DNA of 64,000 nucleotides from Oncomelania hupensis. Lineage: Eukaryota; Mollusca; Gastropoda; Littorinimorpha; Pomatiopsidae. The translations under genes were made by a program, and so were the position numbers. Shown piece after piece: positions 12,532 through 23,389 of the stretch. The notes below the pieces were generated by a model. The model had not been told where the DNA came from. It did not search any database and saw nothing but the letters and a program-made list of their open reading frames with translations. The stretch spans positions 85,193,081 through 85,257,080 of the forward strand of contig CM072514.1 in the NCBI GenBank assembly GCA_036898135.1, written 5' to 3'. Numbering within the stretch: the first letter of the stretch is position 1; each line of letters starts with the position of its first letter.

Positions 12532-12590
12532 CTTCTTCTTCTTCTTCTTTCCCACCCTCTTCCCCATTCTTCTTCTTCTTCTTTTTTCTC
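12441..12590. repeat. (TTG)n and (TTC)n simple repeats
   Basis: TTG units to about 12528, followed by TTC units. Confidence 0.95.
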
Positions 12591-12634
12591 CTTACGTCAC
12601 CTTGCATTTCTTTTCGAGAATTTGACCTCAGGTC

Positions 12635-12780
12635 CAAGATCTTATGTCATTAACGAGGTCGTACCCACGACAAAAAGTTCATATTCTCCGCAAGGTCATA
12701 ACCAGTGCAAAGACCTTTCAGTCTGCAGCCACAAAACACCTAAGACTACGTCATTCACAAGATCGTAAATAGGGCAAAAT
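12635..12780 (+). repeat. Second site of the degenerate ~35-bp repeat
   Basis: Contains acgaggtcgtacccacgac, aaggtcataaccagtgcaaa and tcattcacaagatcgtaaat, the motif seen at 10440-10795. Confidence 0.6.
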
Positions 12781-12819
12781 TGTCCACACAATTAATTCAG
12801 CGACGATTTATTTTGAACT

Positions 12820-12925
12820 TTGTAAATAAATCGTTCTTATATCGCGCATTTGTTTTAGCTCTAGAGCTGCTCAAGGCGCTGGCTGATACAGGAAATTAAT
12901 CAAGCCGCCCGAGGTGCATTTGCTG
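12820..12925 (-). mobile_element. SINE-1 3' fragment
   Basis: Read on the minus strand: a cgcgatataagaacgattta tail and the ctcaaggcgctggctgatac box, as at the 3' end of 53031-53457. Confidence 0.65.
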
Positions 12926-13139
12926 CGGAGCTATCATTAAAATCAACATTGTTGTTATCAATAGGTGCATAAGCCAACGAATAGATCGATTTATATTAAA
13001 GAAGGTTATTTTTGTTATAGCGTTTTATCCTTGTAGAACAATAGTGATTGTTAATTTTAAAAGGACCTGTTCCTCTGGACTGTGTGTCCTTGGGGCATTG
13101 CAATTTACAGTTGGACTTGACTTTGTCGGATGTCGGATG

Positions 13140-13433
13140 TGTCGGGGTGTCGGATAGCGCAGTGGTTGGAGCACTCGCTACTGTGTCGCAAGTTAAGCAC
13201 CGTCTAGTGCGGTTAGCACTTGGATGGGTGACCGCAACGTGAAGCGACAAATAACAACGCCCCCAGTTGCCTCAACTGTGATTGGGTACCTACTCTCTTG
13301 AGGGTGGGGAAGGTAAAGCAGCGAGGGAGAGAGATGGGCATCACCCTCATTACGCTGGCCCAAGATAAGTGTGATCTCCAGCATCACGCTCCCCTACGGC
13401 CACAAGGCTGTGGGACTACCTTTACCTTTTTAC
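13140..13433 (+). mobile_element. SINE-3 with composite tRNA / 5S rRNA-like head
   Basis: The head begins with a tRNA-type box A, tagcgcagtggttggagc. It then switches to sequence matching the internal promoter region of 5S rRNA: agttaagcaccgtctagtgc, then ttagcacttggatgggtgac (box C). The body is non-coding (gtggggaaggtaaagcagcg, then acgctcccctacggccacaa) and the 3' end is actacctttacctt, short-repeat style. A 5'-truncated copy lies at 50766-50911. No flanking duplication was confirmed. Both head parts are seen directly; that they jointly form the promoter is inference. Confidence 0.8.
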
Positions 13434-13535
13434 ATTAATTTTACTTGACTTTGTGATCTGTTAAACTTTGGAAGAACCTTGGTGCCACTAGGTCTTTGCC
13501 CGGCAACAGGTTATTGTGTCCATCGACCTACACGA

Positions 13536-13537
<2 letters not shown>

Positions 13538-13615
<78 letters not shown>

Positions 13616-13632
13616 ATCTCTATCTCTCTGTT
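13538..13632. repeat. (CT)n microsatellite
   Basis: Nearly pure CT run. Confidence 0.97.
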
Positions 13633-13854
13633 TCGGTGTGTGCGTGTGTGGGTGTGTCTTTCTATCACTCATGGTCAAACGCATGTGAATCCAAAATAAG
13701 CAATTATATTGCGCTCGAGAGTCCCCTTCCGTCTATCAGCACTATGAAATATGCCTACCGATTGCCATTCACTTGTGTGTACGTATTTGCCATCTCTCTG
13801 TTATGTGTCTAACGCTCAGTGTGCCTAAACTTAATCCTTGCATTGCAAGGAGTC

Positions 13855-13985
13855 TTTCATACCATGGTGTCTGAACTTCATTCCGCGGTGTCTGAACTTT
13901 CATTCCATGGTATTCCGTGATGTCTAAATTTCATTCCGTGGTGTCTAAACTTTCATTCCATGGGGCCTAAACTGTCAGTCCAGTT
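13855..13985 (+). repeat. Short tandem repeat of about 28 bp
   Basis: Variants of tggtgtctgaactttcattcc recur five times, with some units shortened. Confidence 0.75.
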
Positions 13986-14177
13986 CAGCTTGGTTCAGTA
14001 TTTTAATTTTACGTCTGTACACTCTAGGTGCATGACATTAGACAATAAAACTAAAATATAGTAAAATCATAACAATCTACCAACTAAAACTAAAATTATA
14101 ACAATCCAACAACTGGTGACTTTAATATAACATCAACAATTATAGCGATATCTGGATGGGAATGACCTGTTAACTAT

Positions 14178-15358
14178 GACGGTAGGTCTATTGTTGCTGG
14201 GCTCTGCACAATGGAATGCTATTACCCACTCGTCTTAAGTCGATGGGGATCGCTAATAAATCTCCCTGTGACTCTACTTAATATATTTATTTGTTTAGCT
14301 CGGTCTGTGTTTAGGCTGGGGTACAAAGATAGAAAGAAAAATGGTAAAAGATCACTGTCACACTAGCTCTCACATGGCTATGAAGCATAGGTAGTCCAGC
14401 CACTTGATAACAGTAAATATCACACATTTATTTCCTTTACACGATCTGCTAAGTACAATACTAACTTAAAAGATCAAATGTTTCTTTGACTGGTTCGCTT
14501 CTTGAAAGTTATATGCAGCTACTGTAACATCATTGGGCATTGCATGCTTTCTGCCCTAAGGGTCAGAGTTCTGGAAGAGTGGACTACTGTGGTCCTTTGA
14601 TACAGGTTTGGTGCACTGCGTACTGTGTACTTAACTCAGTGTCCGAAGAGCCGTGTTGTGGTTGCTTCCTTTTTACGCTGTGTTGTTGTGGATTCTTCTC
14701 CTTGTTTCTAGACTGGTGGGCTCTCTTCGCTCATTGCTTGATCAGCCGCTGTAGGCCAACTTTCAGTGAAGGCTTTTTCTTGTCTTTCGCCTGGTTGGGC
14801 TCACGATACAATGCCTGCTCGTCTGTAACATATGAGACGAAATTCTGCACAAGCCTGTATTCTAGGTGTGTGCAGAGTGTCTCACTGAAGGCCGAAGTAG
14901 CCCTCAGTGATTAGCTCCACATCTCTATATATAAGCGACGAACAGTCTGCTAATTCCGTGGTCCACTGGAATCTCCACTCTAATTTCCTATACATAGATA
15001 AATATAAATCATGGCTATCTATACACATAGAGAATTAATTAATATTGTGCACATTATCTGGTGCAGCCACTGGTCTGCAAGCATACATATAGGTTAAACA
15101 ACAGTGGATCCGTAAGGTATACAACATGGCGTCGGCCGGTCGTGTTCGCCACGTGGTCACGCAACGTTGGACTGACATTTCAATTCTAATCATGGCAAAT
15201 TTCACAAGCATAATTCAATAATAATATCAAGACATCACGATGAAACAAAAGTATATTCATTTACCTTTTTGACAATGTAAGGCCGTGGCTAACTTAGTTG
15301 AATCGAGTTTTCAACAAGTCCTGCTTTCCTGGTCTATGGAGAGATTTCTGCTAGAGCG
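14178..15358 (+). repeat. Unclassified 1.15-kb dispersed repeat, copy 1
   Basis: Starts gacggtaggtctattgttgc and is alignable over its length with 43722-44861. Shared landmarks are aggtagtccagccacttgat, a tatataagcgacgaacagtc stretch, cagccactggtctgcaa, and ttgacaatgt near the end. Both copies are non-coding and have TATA-like and AATAAA-like (minus strand) elements, so a long terminal repeat or non-autonomous element is possible. No terminal repeats or target duplication could be established. Confidence 0.7.
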
Positions 15359-15378
15359 TAGCTGTGTACTATAGGCAA

Positions 15379-15440
15379 GGAGATAGAAGAAGAGGGAGAC
15401 CGAAAAAGAGGTGGGAGGACAACATTCGAGACTTGACTTG
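15379..15440 (+). pseudogene. Scrap of RTE-like LINE C-terminus
   Basis: About 60 bp encode GRRRGRPKKRWEDNIR, the conserved C-terminal block of the RTE-like LINE seen at 26102-27912. Nothing else of the element remains here. Confidence 0.65.
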
Positions 15441-15723
15441 CGAATGCCTATGCCTGTGACGTGTCTTTTGTGTGTCCAGATACAAGCGTCTGTGGTGCAT
15501 CCCCTCTGTGCAAATACTGTAACCTAGTTGATTACGCTTAACCTATGTCTTTGTAATGTAACCTGGCTAATTACACGAAACCTGTTTTTGACTCACATGT
15601 ATAACAATGTGAGTCTATAAACCCAAAACTCAAGTGCCCCGATTTGTGCAAATTTGCGCGATATAGTCTGAAATAGTCAGTCCAAAAATGAAATCCAAAC
15701 AAATGCTTGTCCGTCCGACTGTC

Positions 15724-16303
15724 ACTCCCGTTGGGGTGCCGGGAGTTTCAGTATAAATAGTATCCCCACTTTCTGGAAATTTAGTGCTTTAAATTCCCAC
15801 TGTCGCTGTCTTTCTCATTTGTTCTTTCTCATTCCTGCTCTGTTCTATCAATCTGCTATACTATCTTCTTCTTCGCTAGACCAGTCACCTACCCTTTTTC
15901 TTGAAATCTCTTCCGGGACAAGACTCCTTATTTGTGTGTGAGGTCTGTTGGATCAGCTTATGAATATTGGACGCTTTCTGCCAGTTGGTCACTAGGGCTT
16001 GATATGATGTTATTATTTATCAATGTAGGCATTTTATATATATGTGTTTTGTTGATATTTGGTAATGATTGTATTCTATTTTGTTTTTGTAAATGGGGGT
16101 TCGATAATTTAGTGTATAGCCTCAACGTCCCCTGCGTGGGATGTCTTTATTATAAAGTGACTGGCTGGTGGAGTGCCTTCAGTTTTACCACTAGGGTTGT
16201 TTCAGCAGATCTTTTATGCGGATCAGGGGTTGTCTGGTCCTGATTTGGCTCGGAAGAGTCCGCTGGACCTAAAGCAATAATCATGTAATGTAATGTAATG
16301 TCT
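15724..16303 (+). mobile_element. 704-bp retroposon family, copy 2
   Basis: Starts cccgttggggtgccgggagt and ends gtccgctggacctaaagcaa followed by an (AATGT)n tail. It lacks the first ~120 bp of the copy at 4757-5460 and begins at almost the same point as the copy at 32585. Possible flanking duplication (gtccgtccg / gtctgtctg) is imperfect. Non-coding. Confidence 0.8.
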
Positions 16304-16470
16304 GTCTGTTTTATACCTGGTAGGTTGGATTTTGAGAGGTCGAAATGTATCAGTGATTGAATGACTTACAGTCAAGGTCACAGTGTGAACAATGTTAGTC
16401 AAATATGACAATTAATAGTACACTTTTTTGCTCTTGTTTTCATGTGTGAACACAAATGTAGTTTAAAGAT

Positions 16471-16909
16471 TTATAATAATAATAATAATAATAATGTTTC
16501 GCCATTTGTAAGGCGCCTTAGCCTGAGGATCAAGGCGCTGGCCGATACAGGCTCTAACTCAAATCGCCCGAGACGCCCACTCGCAGCCTTTGGGCGCATG
16601 GTCTGACGCCCGGACAACTGAGCACAATCCTGGGCAGCCAGGGATGGGGGAGAAGGACCAAGTGCATGCTGGTTGTGTTCTTGTTCCCAGTACTCACCCG
16701 TGTAGGACATGAGCGTAAGATCTTTAAAGTCCGTTATGATGGAATGTATGCGACACACAGACTAGACCTCGGTTTATACTCTCATCCGAAGGAGTAGGAA
16801 AACAGGAGTAAAGTGTCTTTCCCAGGGACAAAACACAATGGCCCGGCCAGGGCTCGAACCCGGGACCTTCAGATCCGCAAGCCGAAGCACTACCATTAGA
16901 CCACAGTGA
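16471..16909 (-). mobile_element. SINE-1, near full length
   Basis: On the minus strand it opens with the tRNA-like cactgtggtctaatggtagt (box A) and gggttcgagccctggccggg (box B context). It then runs through the same body as 53031-53457 and ends in an (ATT)n tail at 16471-16493. The polymerase III promoter elements are intact by eye. Confidence 0.85.
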
Positions 16910-18414
16910 TTTGCAAATATATAACTGTATCTGGAAAAAAAAACATTTGAAATTATTTCCATATTGTTCTTGTTGCTGCTAGCATTTATTCATTGTTCAA
17001 AGTTACAGTACTTGACCTGTAAATTTAGATCGCCTGTTGATTTTGTTTCATCTGAATAAAAGAGGAAATGTATGTCAATTGTTTATAATGTGTTTATACA
17101 GAAACAAAATAACACAAACCAGATCAATTGTATGACAGCACAGACACTAACATGCTGACTCAGGCACTGAATACTTATGCTTGTTTGTTGTTTGTAATGT
17201 AATGGTGGTGGTGAATCAACATATGTTGTCATTCAAGCACGACAAACATATTAAAGTAAATCACAACCTTTTACTTTCAGAATTTTACTTCCACTGTATC
17301 CTGTATTCCCACAAACAATTTACATACTGTAAAACCTCCAATGTCTGTCTCTCCAGTATACCTCGCCTATTGACCTGTATTTATGACTGATAAGTTTACT
17401 TATGATATGAATTACACCTTTCTAATGGAGCGATCCTTTCCGACTGGTTTATAGAGTATAGGCTAAATTGAACAAACAAACAAAAACAACAAAATAAACA
17501 AAGGAAAAAAGATACTACAGATTCGTTTACAATTCGTTAATAAAAGTTTGAAATAGTTTGCTTTTGAATGAGTGGCATGTGTGCCTTGCCTCTCTGTTTC
17601 CGTTGTAATGTAATCCCTTTAATATAAAATTCTCTCTTGAAATAATTTACTTTTGATCTGAACAAGTGGTATGTGTGCTTTGTCTCTCTGTTTAAGTTAT
17701 CATACCCTTCTATTATAAGATCACATTTGGAGTGCATTTTGCATGATCACATATTGGAGGTTCCAATGTAATAGATTCAACTAAAGCACATTAACAACAA
17801 TTTGATAATATGAAACAACCGCTATGCAACATTATGAACAAAAGTAAAACATTGACGCAAAATAACTAACCAACAGCAATAACAATCCTCACAGAACATT
17901 GTGTTAGAAGAGACTAATAATAATTAATCATATCAATCTGCGGGGGAAGAATGATGCTATGATATGTTCAGATAGGTAGAAAAATTAACGGTTTAAAAGT
18001 CACATCTGCTTGGTGTTTATTTTCAAATTACATGTACATACACTATATAATGCTGCTATGCTTATTTATCATTTATATATCATTTAATTACCAAAAAAAC
18101 CCTATCTTACATAATGAGTATTGCAACAGATAATTTTCATAATTGGAAACACTGTAACGTACTTGTGAGGTAGTTCCTGTTTACCTCATGAATATTCATG
18201 CAGTTATACCTCACAACATAAGCACAAGGCTCCCATTTTCAAAGTAACCGGTTTGGCCTCATTCTTGATGAAAAACATTCGTCACTGCTCGGCAATTATG
18301 TTAAAACTGCCCAAAGTCAGCATAACCTAATATTACGTGAAATATGCTATGCAGTGTATGTACCCCACAACGATGCTAAAAATGTGCCTACCACACAACG
18401 TTGGGTAGGTAGGC
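16910..18414. other. No gene; one imperfect ~90-bp direct repeat at 17547-17735
   Basis: AT-rich. The only structure I see is two consecutive versions of a block containing tggcatgtgtgccttgcctc (second version tggtatgtgtgctttgtctc). No coding signature. Confidence 0.5.
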
Positions 18415-18417
18415 ATG

Positions 18418-18450
18418 TGTGTGTGTGTGCGTGTGTGTGTGTGTGTGTGT
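18418..18450. repeat. (GT)n microsatellite
   Basis: Short GT run. Confidence 0.95.
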
Positions 18451-18754
18451 GACAGCACGCGATGGAACTCTGCGCTTGTTAGAGTCCAGCACTTGTTTTC
18501 TCAGCGCCTTTATTAAGTGACAGATCAATAAACTAACCCAGGAGTCATCGTCATTATAACCGGAGATGCATGTTAAGATCAACTTTGACTTGATGACTGA
18601 TTAAATTTCGCACCTTCACCCACTTGTGTTTAAATTGCATGGATTGCACTTATTAAGTGACAGATCAACGAACTAACCCATGAGTCATCGTCATTATACC
18701 CGGACATGCAGGTTAAGATCAACTTTGACTTGATGACTGATTAAATTTCGCACC

Positions 18755-20140
18755 AAAGAGCGTATTATAGAAAGAGGGGGAACTTGGAACAGAACCGCGA
18801 GACGGAAGATACGAGTTACGCTCCCTTGTCGACATGCTAAAAATGGCTCGTGGCAGAAAGACAAAAGGCGACCGAGTAAAACAGGGCGATGACTTTTGCA
18901 CAGCCATCAATTGCCGTAATGCCAGATACAAGAAAATTGTGATGGCAAGTTCTTTTTCAAGTTTCCAAGAGACAAAGAAAGGTAAATTGCAATCGAAAAA
19001 CTTATTTTTTGTGTGTTTATATAGGCCTAAACCAAGACTGCTGCAGTGTTGTTAAAACAATCCGGGAGAGGCTTCAGTGATTCATGCTATATCTATTCTA
19101 TGTGCTAAAACAAAAACTGTTTGCTTGCTGACAGTTTACGTTCAAAAGGTCGCTCACTGTTTACGTTGTTTCTAGGTTGTTTGACTATTATATTTGTACT
19201 TACATTTAAAACGTAGATGTTGTCAGATTGGCAGTTTGGCTTCGTCAAACTGCTTATGTTAACATGTTAAATTAGACTAAGTGTGTTTTCTCCTCGTGAT
19301 CAAATACTGTGCAAGATAACCCCTTACCTAGGCACAAAAATGGTCCTTTATCTTTTGTAATCCCTTTTCGTTTGAGTGTAAACGGGAAAAAAAAATGTAA
19401 TGTAGAAACTCAGTCCTTGTTCTGATCTGTGAATTTCTGTGCATTAGATCTATATTGCGTGGAATGTTGTAGTCTAGGTTCTGATTGTTCTGTCTAATTA
19501 ATTAATTATTTTCCATGAAGTGACTGATATTATTAAGCCAGTGATGTGGGAGGTGAGAGGGTTGGGGGGACACCTGATATAAATTAAATTCACACTATTA
19601 GTGAAACATTTTGTTATTTTGCTTTATTGTGATTAATTGATTGAATGACAGAGCTCTCTCTTTCCCCAACCCCCCCTCCTCTCTCTCTCTCTCTCTCTCT
19701 CTCACGATTACGGATTTACACAGTTTCGGATAAATGAAACAGTCTGTCATGCATTTTTTTAATGTTAAAATATCTGTCATTGATTAAAAAATAATAAATT
19801 CCAGGGCAGAAAACGAACCTATGACATGCACACATAAGCAGCATAAAAGCACCTACTAAATGTCAATAATTAAACATAAACAAAAACAAACAAACAAAAA
19901 AGAAAGCAGTAGCGGAATGTTAATAATAATGATGGTTAAAAGTTTGGTTTTTGCAAACGTTGCCATAAAAATGTTCTTGTTCAATGGCATAGGCTCAATA
20001 AGTTACCACGCACAGATCATTCATATAGCAGATGATGAAATATAGCCAGCCCGAGCAAAGGGAAATAATCCGTGAGAGCGTCTCGCATTTTTGTATAGGA
20101 CATAATGGAAGTTCCCCCTCTTTCCGTAATAAGCTCTTTG
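18755..20140 (+). mobile_element. P-like DNA transposon with THAP exon, copy A
   Basis: Terminal inverted repeats of about 32 bp: aaagagcgtattatagaaag at the left and, on the complementary strand, caaagagcttattacggaaa at the right. Direct repeats ttcgcacc flank it at 18747-18754 and 20141-20148, giving 8 bp (7 bp if the shared C belongs to the terminus). The interior is colinear with 57148-58526. The only coding sequence is a THAP-like first exon near the left end. The 8-bp duplication and THAP domain point to the P superfamily. The element is too short to encode a transposase, so it is probably non-autonomous. Confidence 0.8.
18843..18978 (+). pseudogene. THAP zinc-finger first exon, frameshifted
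   Basis: ATG 18843 opens MARGRKTKGDRVKQ, followed by FCTAINCRNARYKK, the first Cys-x4-Cys pair of a THAP domain. One base is missing relative to the copy at 57237, so the FFKFPRDKE motif is read only after a frame change. It ends at an aaag/gtaaat splice donor. Compare the intact version at 57237-57376. Confidence 0.7.
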
Positions 20141-20148
20141 TTCGCACC

Positions 20149-20441
20149 TTCACCCACGTGTGTTTAAATTGCATGGATTGCACTTAGATACTGTGAGCTA
20201 AACAAATACTGTCATAACACGTACACAGTCATGATTCATAACGTAATTATTAGGCCAATCTTTTCCGTAAACTTGAGAGTTATAGTACTTTTTCCTCTTA
20301 TAATTATATATTGTATTATTTTGTGGACCGGTGAGTGACCCGTGCACTAGCAATATGAGGTGCGAAGTCCACGTTCTTGCATTTTTTTAAAATTGAAAAT
20401 GTTAATTAATTGTTTTTTTTAATGCCATTTATGTTGTGTGA
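20149..20441. other. No recognisable feature
   Basis: Remainder of the 140-bp duplication, then AT-rich sequence. Confidence 0.5.
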
Positions 20442-20826
20442 TGTTATCCTATCATATCATATCCTATCCCGTAACTCAAAGGTCGTTGGGGCACCACAGA
20501 TGACCGTTTAACCAGCGTACTCCATCTTTCTCTGTTCTCAGCAACCCTCATGGCTTCGCTCATTGTCAAGCCAGTCCATTCTCGAATGTCGTCCTCCCAC
20601 ATCTTTTTCTGTCTCCCTCTTCTTCTGCCGCCTTGCACCGTGCCTTGCAGGATAGTCTTTGCAGGGCCTGATGAACTGGTGACGTGGCCATAACATCGGA
20701 GTTTCCATTTCTTCACCACTGTGAGCATGTCATCGTGTTTTTCAATGGCTTGTGTAATGGTCTGTCGGACTTCGATGTTGATGATGTGCTGCGTATAGGA
20801 AATGCCCAGAAGTCTTCTGTAGCACC
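20442..20826 (-). pseudogene. RTE-like LINE 3' part (left of P insertion)
   Basis: On the minus strand it encodes LTVVKKWKLRCYGHVTSSSG and WEDDIREWTGLTMSEAMR, the conserved C-terminus of the RTE-like LINE, ending in a tatcc-type tail near 20450. It continues across the P-like insertion at 22856-23376; gtagcacc is duplicated at the junctions. Confidence 0.8.
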
Positions 20827-22847
20827 CATGGCCTACTCTGCTACAGGCCTTCTCATCGCGCGACTGGGGTCTTAGACTGGGGGCTTATGGTTTCTTTGTT
20901 ACTATATACATTTATGTGTTCTTTTCTCATGCTCAATTCACACACAAGCAAACTATATTGATTATTCTGCTAAAAAGAAGTATAGATATCAAACAAAACG
21001 TTGTATTTTGGTTTTGAAAGAGTGTTTTATACGCTGTTTTGTATTTATAATAGAGTTAAATCCATGAGTTAAATATGAACAGCATAAGTATAGTTGTCAG
21101 TGTTTTTCTTTGTCACTGTTGAAAAACGAATAGATAAGAAGTTTTACTAAAGAATCAGTTTTGGACCTTTTTGTTTACTTATACATTCTAAATAATTCAT
21201 ATAATCAACCTCCTTCAAACACCCATCATACTCCCCCTCCACCCCCACCCCTCCTCTTTTGCAGCTAACTCACAATCAACGATTTTTTTTCAACCTCACT
21301 TGAGGTTGTAGGTGTAAATGGTTACTAAACATAAAAAACATGTTGAAATGATACATAATTTTAATTGGCAAGTGGTCATTTGAGTAGCATCACACGCTGA
21401 GATTTAGAATCCAGACATTGACAGAAAATCAAATGGCAAGACTGACCTCAGCAGTGCAACTTCAGGCCTCAGCTGTGCATACATACACCTCGTCCTGCAT
21501 AATCACACACATTTTCTGGCGTTCCTCGACTGACTTGAAAACTGCATTTGAAAATGCACCATCGTCGAGCTTTGCAACTTTTGATGTGAGGCGAGTCAGT
21601 GTCAGTGTTGATGGCAATTGAAAATCTTGACTGAGTCTTTGATAGAGGCACCTGGACGTTGTAAAATACTGACAGGCCCTGATGATGATTTCTGGTGTGT
21701 ACAGTGGTTTGCCGACACGTTGTGTTCCCATGGCCTGCAGTTGTTCCTGGATGATCTGTTTTTTATCAGTCATTTCTAGGCAGTTCAGAGATCTCATATT
21801 TTCCTCCAGTGCTGACCAGGTAGTCAGTGTGGTGATGCGATTTTTGGACAGGGAGGGAGCTGTGCATCGCACACCCAGATGGAAGTTGTTGAATGTTTGA
21901 TCACTACTAATCCTTATCACAAACCATGGAATTCCACGCGAAAGTTTCTTTGACTGTACAATCAAAACACTTTCATCCATGTAAGTAATCACAGGAACAA
22001 GAAAATCTCGCTTGCTCTGCAATAGCGTGTCCTTCATTTCACAGAAAGGAACTGCGCCCTGCTCCAAGAAGGTTGCAAGTTGGTCTTCCTTTATGTTTCT
22101 CTGAGAGCACAATGCACGCTTTGTTGCGCGAAGAGGAAAGGCAGGGGTGGGGATTTGGCTTGATGGAACATTTGGCCAAACAGATGGAGGATCTAAAGGG
22201 CGGAGTTTCCCATTTTTGCTGATAGTTTCAAATTCTGAAGGTCAGTGCAGTTCACATATCACAGTGTCTTTGGAAACAGTCACGTTGGCGTTTGGAATCG
22301 CAGAAATCCATGCCTGTTTCGCATTCTCTTCCTTTGGAAATCTGAACACAGTCACTTTTTTATCCGCTTCGCCTTCTTTTTCAGACGCATAGTTTGTTTT
22401 GCAGCCGTACACACAACATTTCTTGCCCATGATCAAACACAACTGCTGGAAACTATTGAAGATTGAAGATTATTTTATTAAGAACAGAGTGCAGTAGCAT
22501 GCCACTTTGTAAAAGCGGATGTTGACACGAACTAACAACTTACCGCAAATAAGACAAAACTCAGACACAAGATACGTATTCGATATAATTTTGCGGCTTA
22601 AATAACAGTTTTATCTCACACTTATCAAATACAGTGGTTTGGGAAGGAAAAGGGGTTATATAAAAATAAAAAAAATGTCGAATTTCAAATCCTACGCGAC
22701 TTCATTTTGTGTTGCGGTAATAAGTTTGATCGCTAACCTTTTAGGTTTTTTACGAGTTGCTTCCCTTCATTTCTTCGCGTAGGCCCCCAGTCAGAGATTC
22801 CAGTCGCGCGCTGAGAAGGCCTGCAGTAGAGTACGCTAGCGGCTTTG
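20827..22847 (-). mobile_element. P-element-like DNA transposon with THAP transposase relic
   Basis: An 8-bp target duplication gtagcacc lies at 20819-20826 and 22848-22855. Imperfect inverted termini of about 55 bp share ctacaggccttctcatcgcg (left) and ctgcaggccttctcagcgcg (right, complementary strand), and gactgggggc. The interior has a minus-strand THAP domain and part of a P/THAP9-like transposase. It is inserted into an RTE-like LINE fragment and is therefore younger than it. Length 2.0 kb; the transposase is incomplete. Confidence 0.85.
21455..22436 (-). pseudogene. P-element/THAP9-like transposase, N-terminal relic
   Basis: Minus frame from about 22436: MGKKCCVYGCKTNY, then VTVFRFPKEE, then KQAWISAIP and CELH, together a full C2CH THAP DNA-binding domain of about 65 residues. 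A frame change follows directly after CELH (near 22242). The next frame runs through PPSVWPNVP and CSQRNIKEDQLATFLEQG to YTPEIIIRACQYFTTSRCLY and MQDEVYV, which resembles the start of the RNase H-like catalytic region with its first Asp. It stops at 21462 without the rest of the catalytic domain. It would bind transposon ends and cut DNA if intact; here it is broken and truncated. Confidence 0.8.
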
Positions 22848-22855
22848 GTAGCACC

Positions 22856-23376
22856 TCATCTCCATGCTTTGTATTCTTCGTTGTAGATCTGCTGTGAGGG
22901 TCCATGTTTCTCAAGCGTAAAGGAAGAAGGAGATGACCAGGAAGGGCAGCAGCTTTACATTGGAATGTATATTAAAGGTCATATCTTTCCAAATGGGCTT
23001 CAACCTTGTCAGGGTCGCAGTTGTTTGTGCAATCCTGGAGAGGACGTCCTGTCGGGACCCATTGTCTGATGCAATGGCTCATAAATATTTGAAGCTATGC
23101 ACCGTGTTGAGGGATTAGCCTTAGACTTTGATGTCCGTGTTGATGCCATTAGTGTTATTGGTCATTATTTGTGGTCTTCTCTGCACTTATTTCCATTCCA
23201 TAGGCTCTGGAGGTGGTGTCAAGCCTCTGTATCAGCTGTTCAAGTTCTTGTTCCTCTCCAGCCAATCCATGAAAGTCATCCGGGAAACGGAGGTTGGAGA
23301 TTGTTTTAACACCTATGCTAACTGTGCCTTCATGATCTGCAAAGGCATCTGACATGATGCGCTCTTGGAAAATGTT
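22856..23376 (-). pseudogene. RTE-like LINE RT part (right of P insertion)
   Basis: Minus strand: MSDAFADHEGTVSIG, ISNLRFPDDFHGLAGEEQ (RT motif, FPDD instead of the usual FADD) and RLDTTSRAYGMEISAEKT. Truncated at its 5' side near 23376. Same copy as 20442-20826. Confidence 0.8.
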
Positions 23377-23389
23377 GACTCTAGTTTGT

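Larger units (their letters stand above)
18510..20187 (+). repeat. 140-bp tandem duplication, second copy split by a transposon
   Basis: Copy 1 is 18510-18649. Copy 2 starts at 18650, is interrupted at 18755, and resumes after 20148. Copy 1 therefore shows the uninterrupted target site of the P-like element, which makes the insertion point exact. Confidence 0.85.

Noticed and set aside
13150..13250. 5S rRNA gene
   Set aside because: Only the internal promoter region is 5S-like; the 5' and 3' thirds of 5S are replaced by SINE sequence.
14540..14914. 124-codon plus-strand ORF as a host gene
   Set aside because: It lies within the dispersed 1.15-kb repeat, the second copy does not preserve the frame, and the composition is Cys/Leu/Phe-rich without a motif.
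16838..16909. tRNA gene on the minus strand (also 53031-53105 plus strand)
   Set aside because: Box A and box B are present, but the sequence continues into a conserved repetitive body and LINE-like tail, so it is a SINE head and not a functional tRNA gene.
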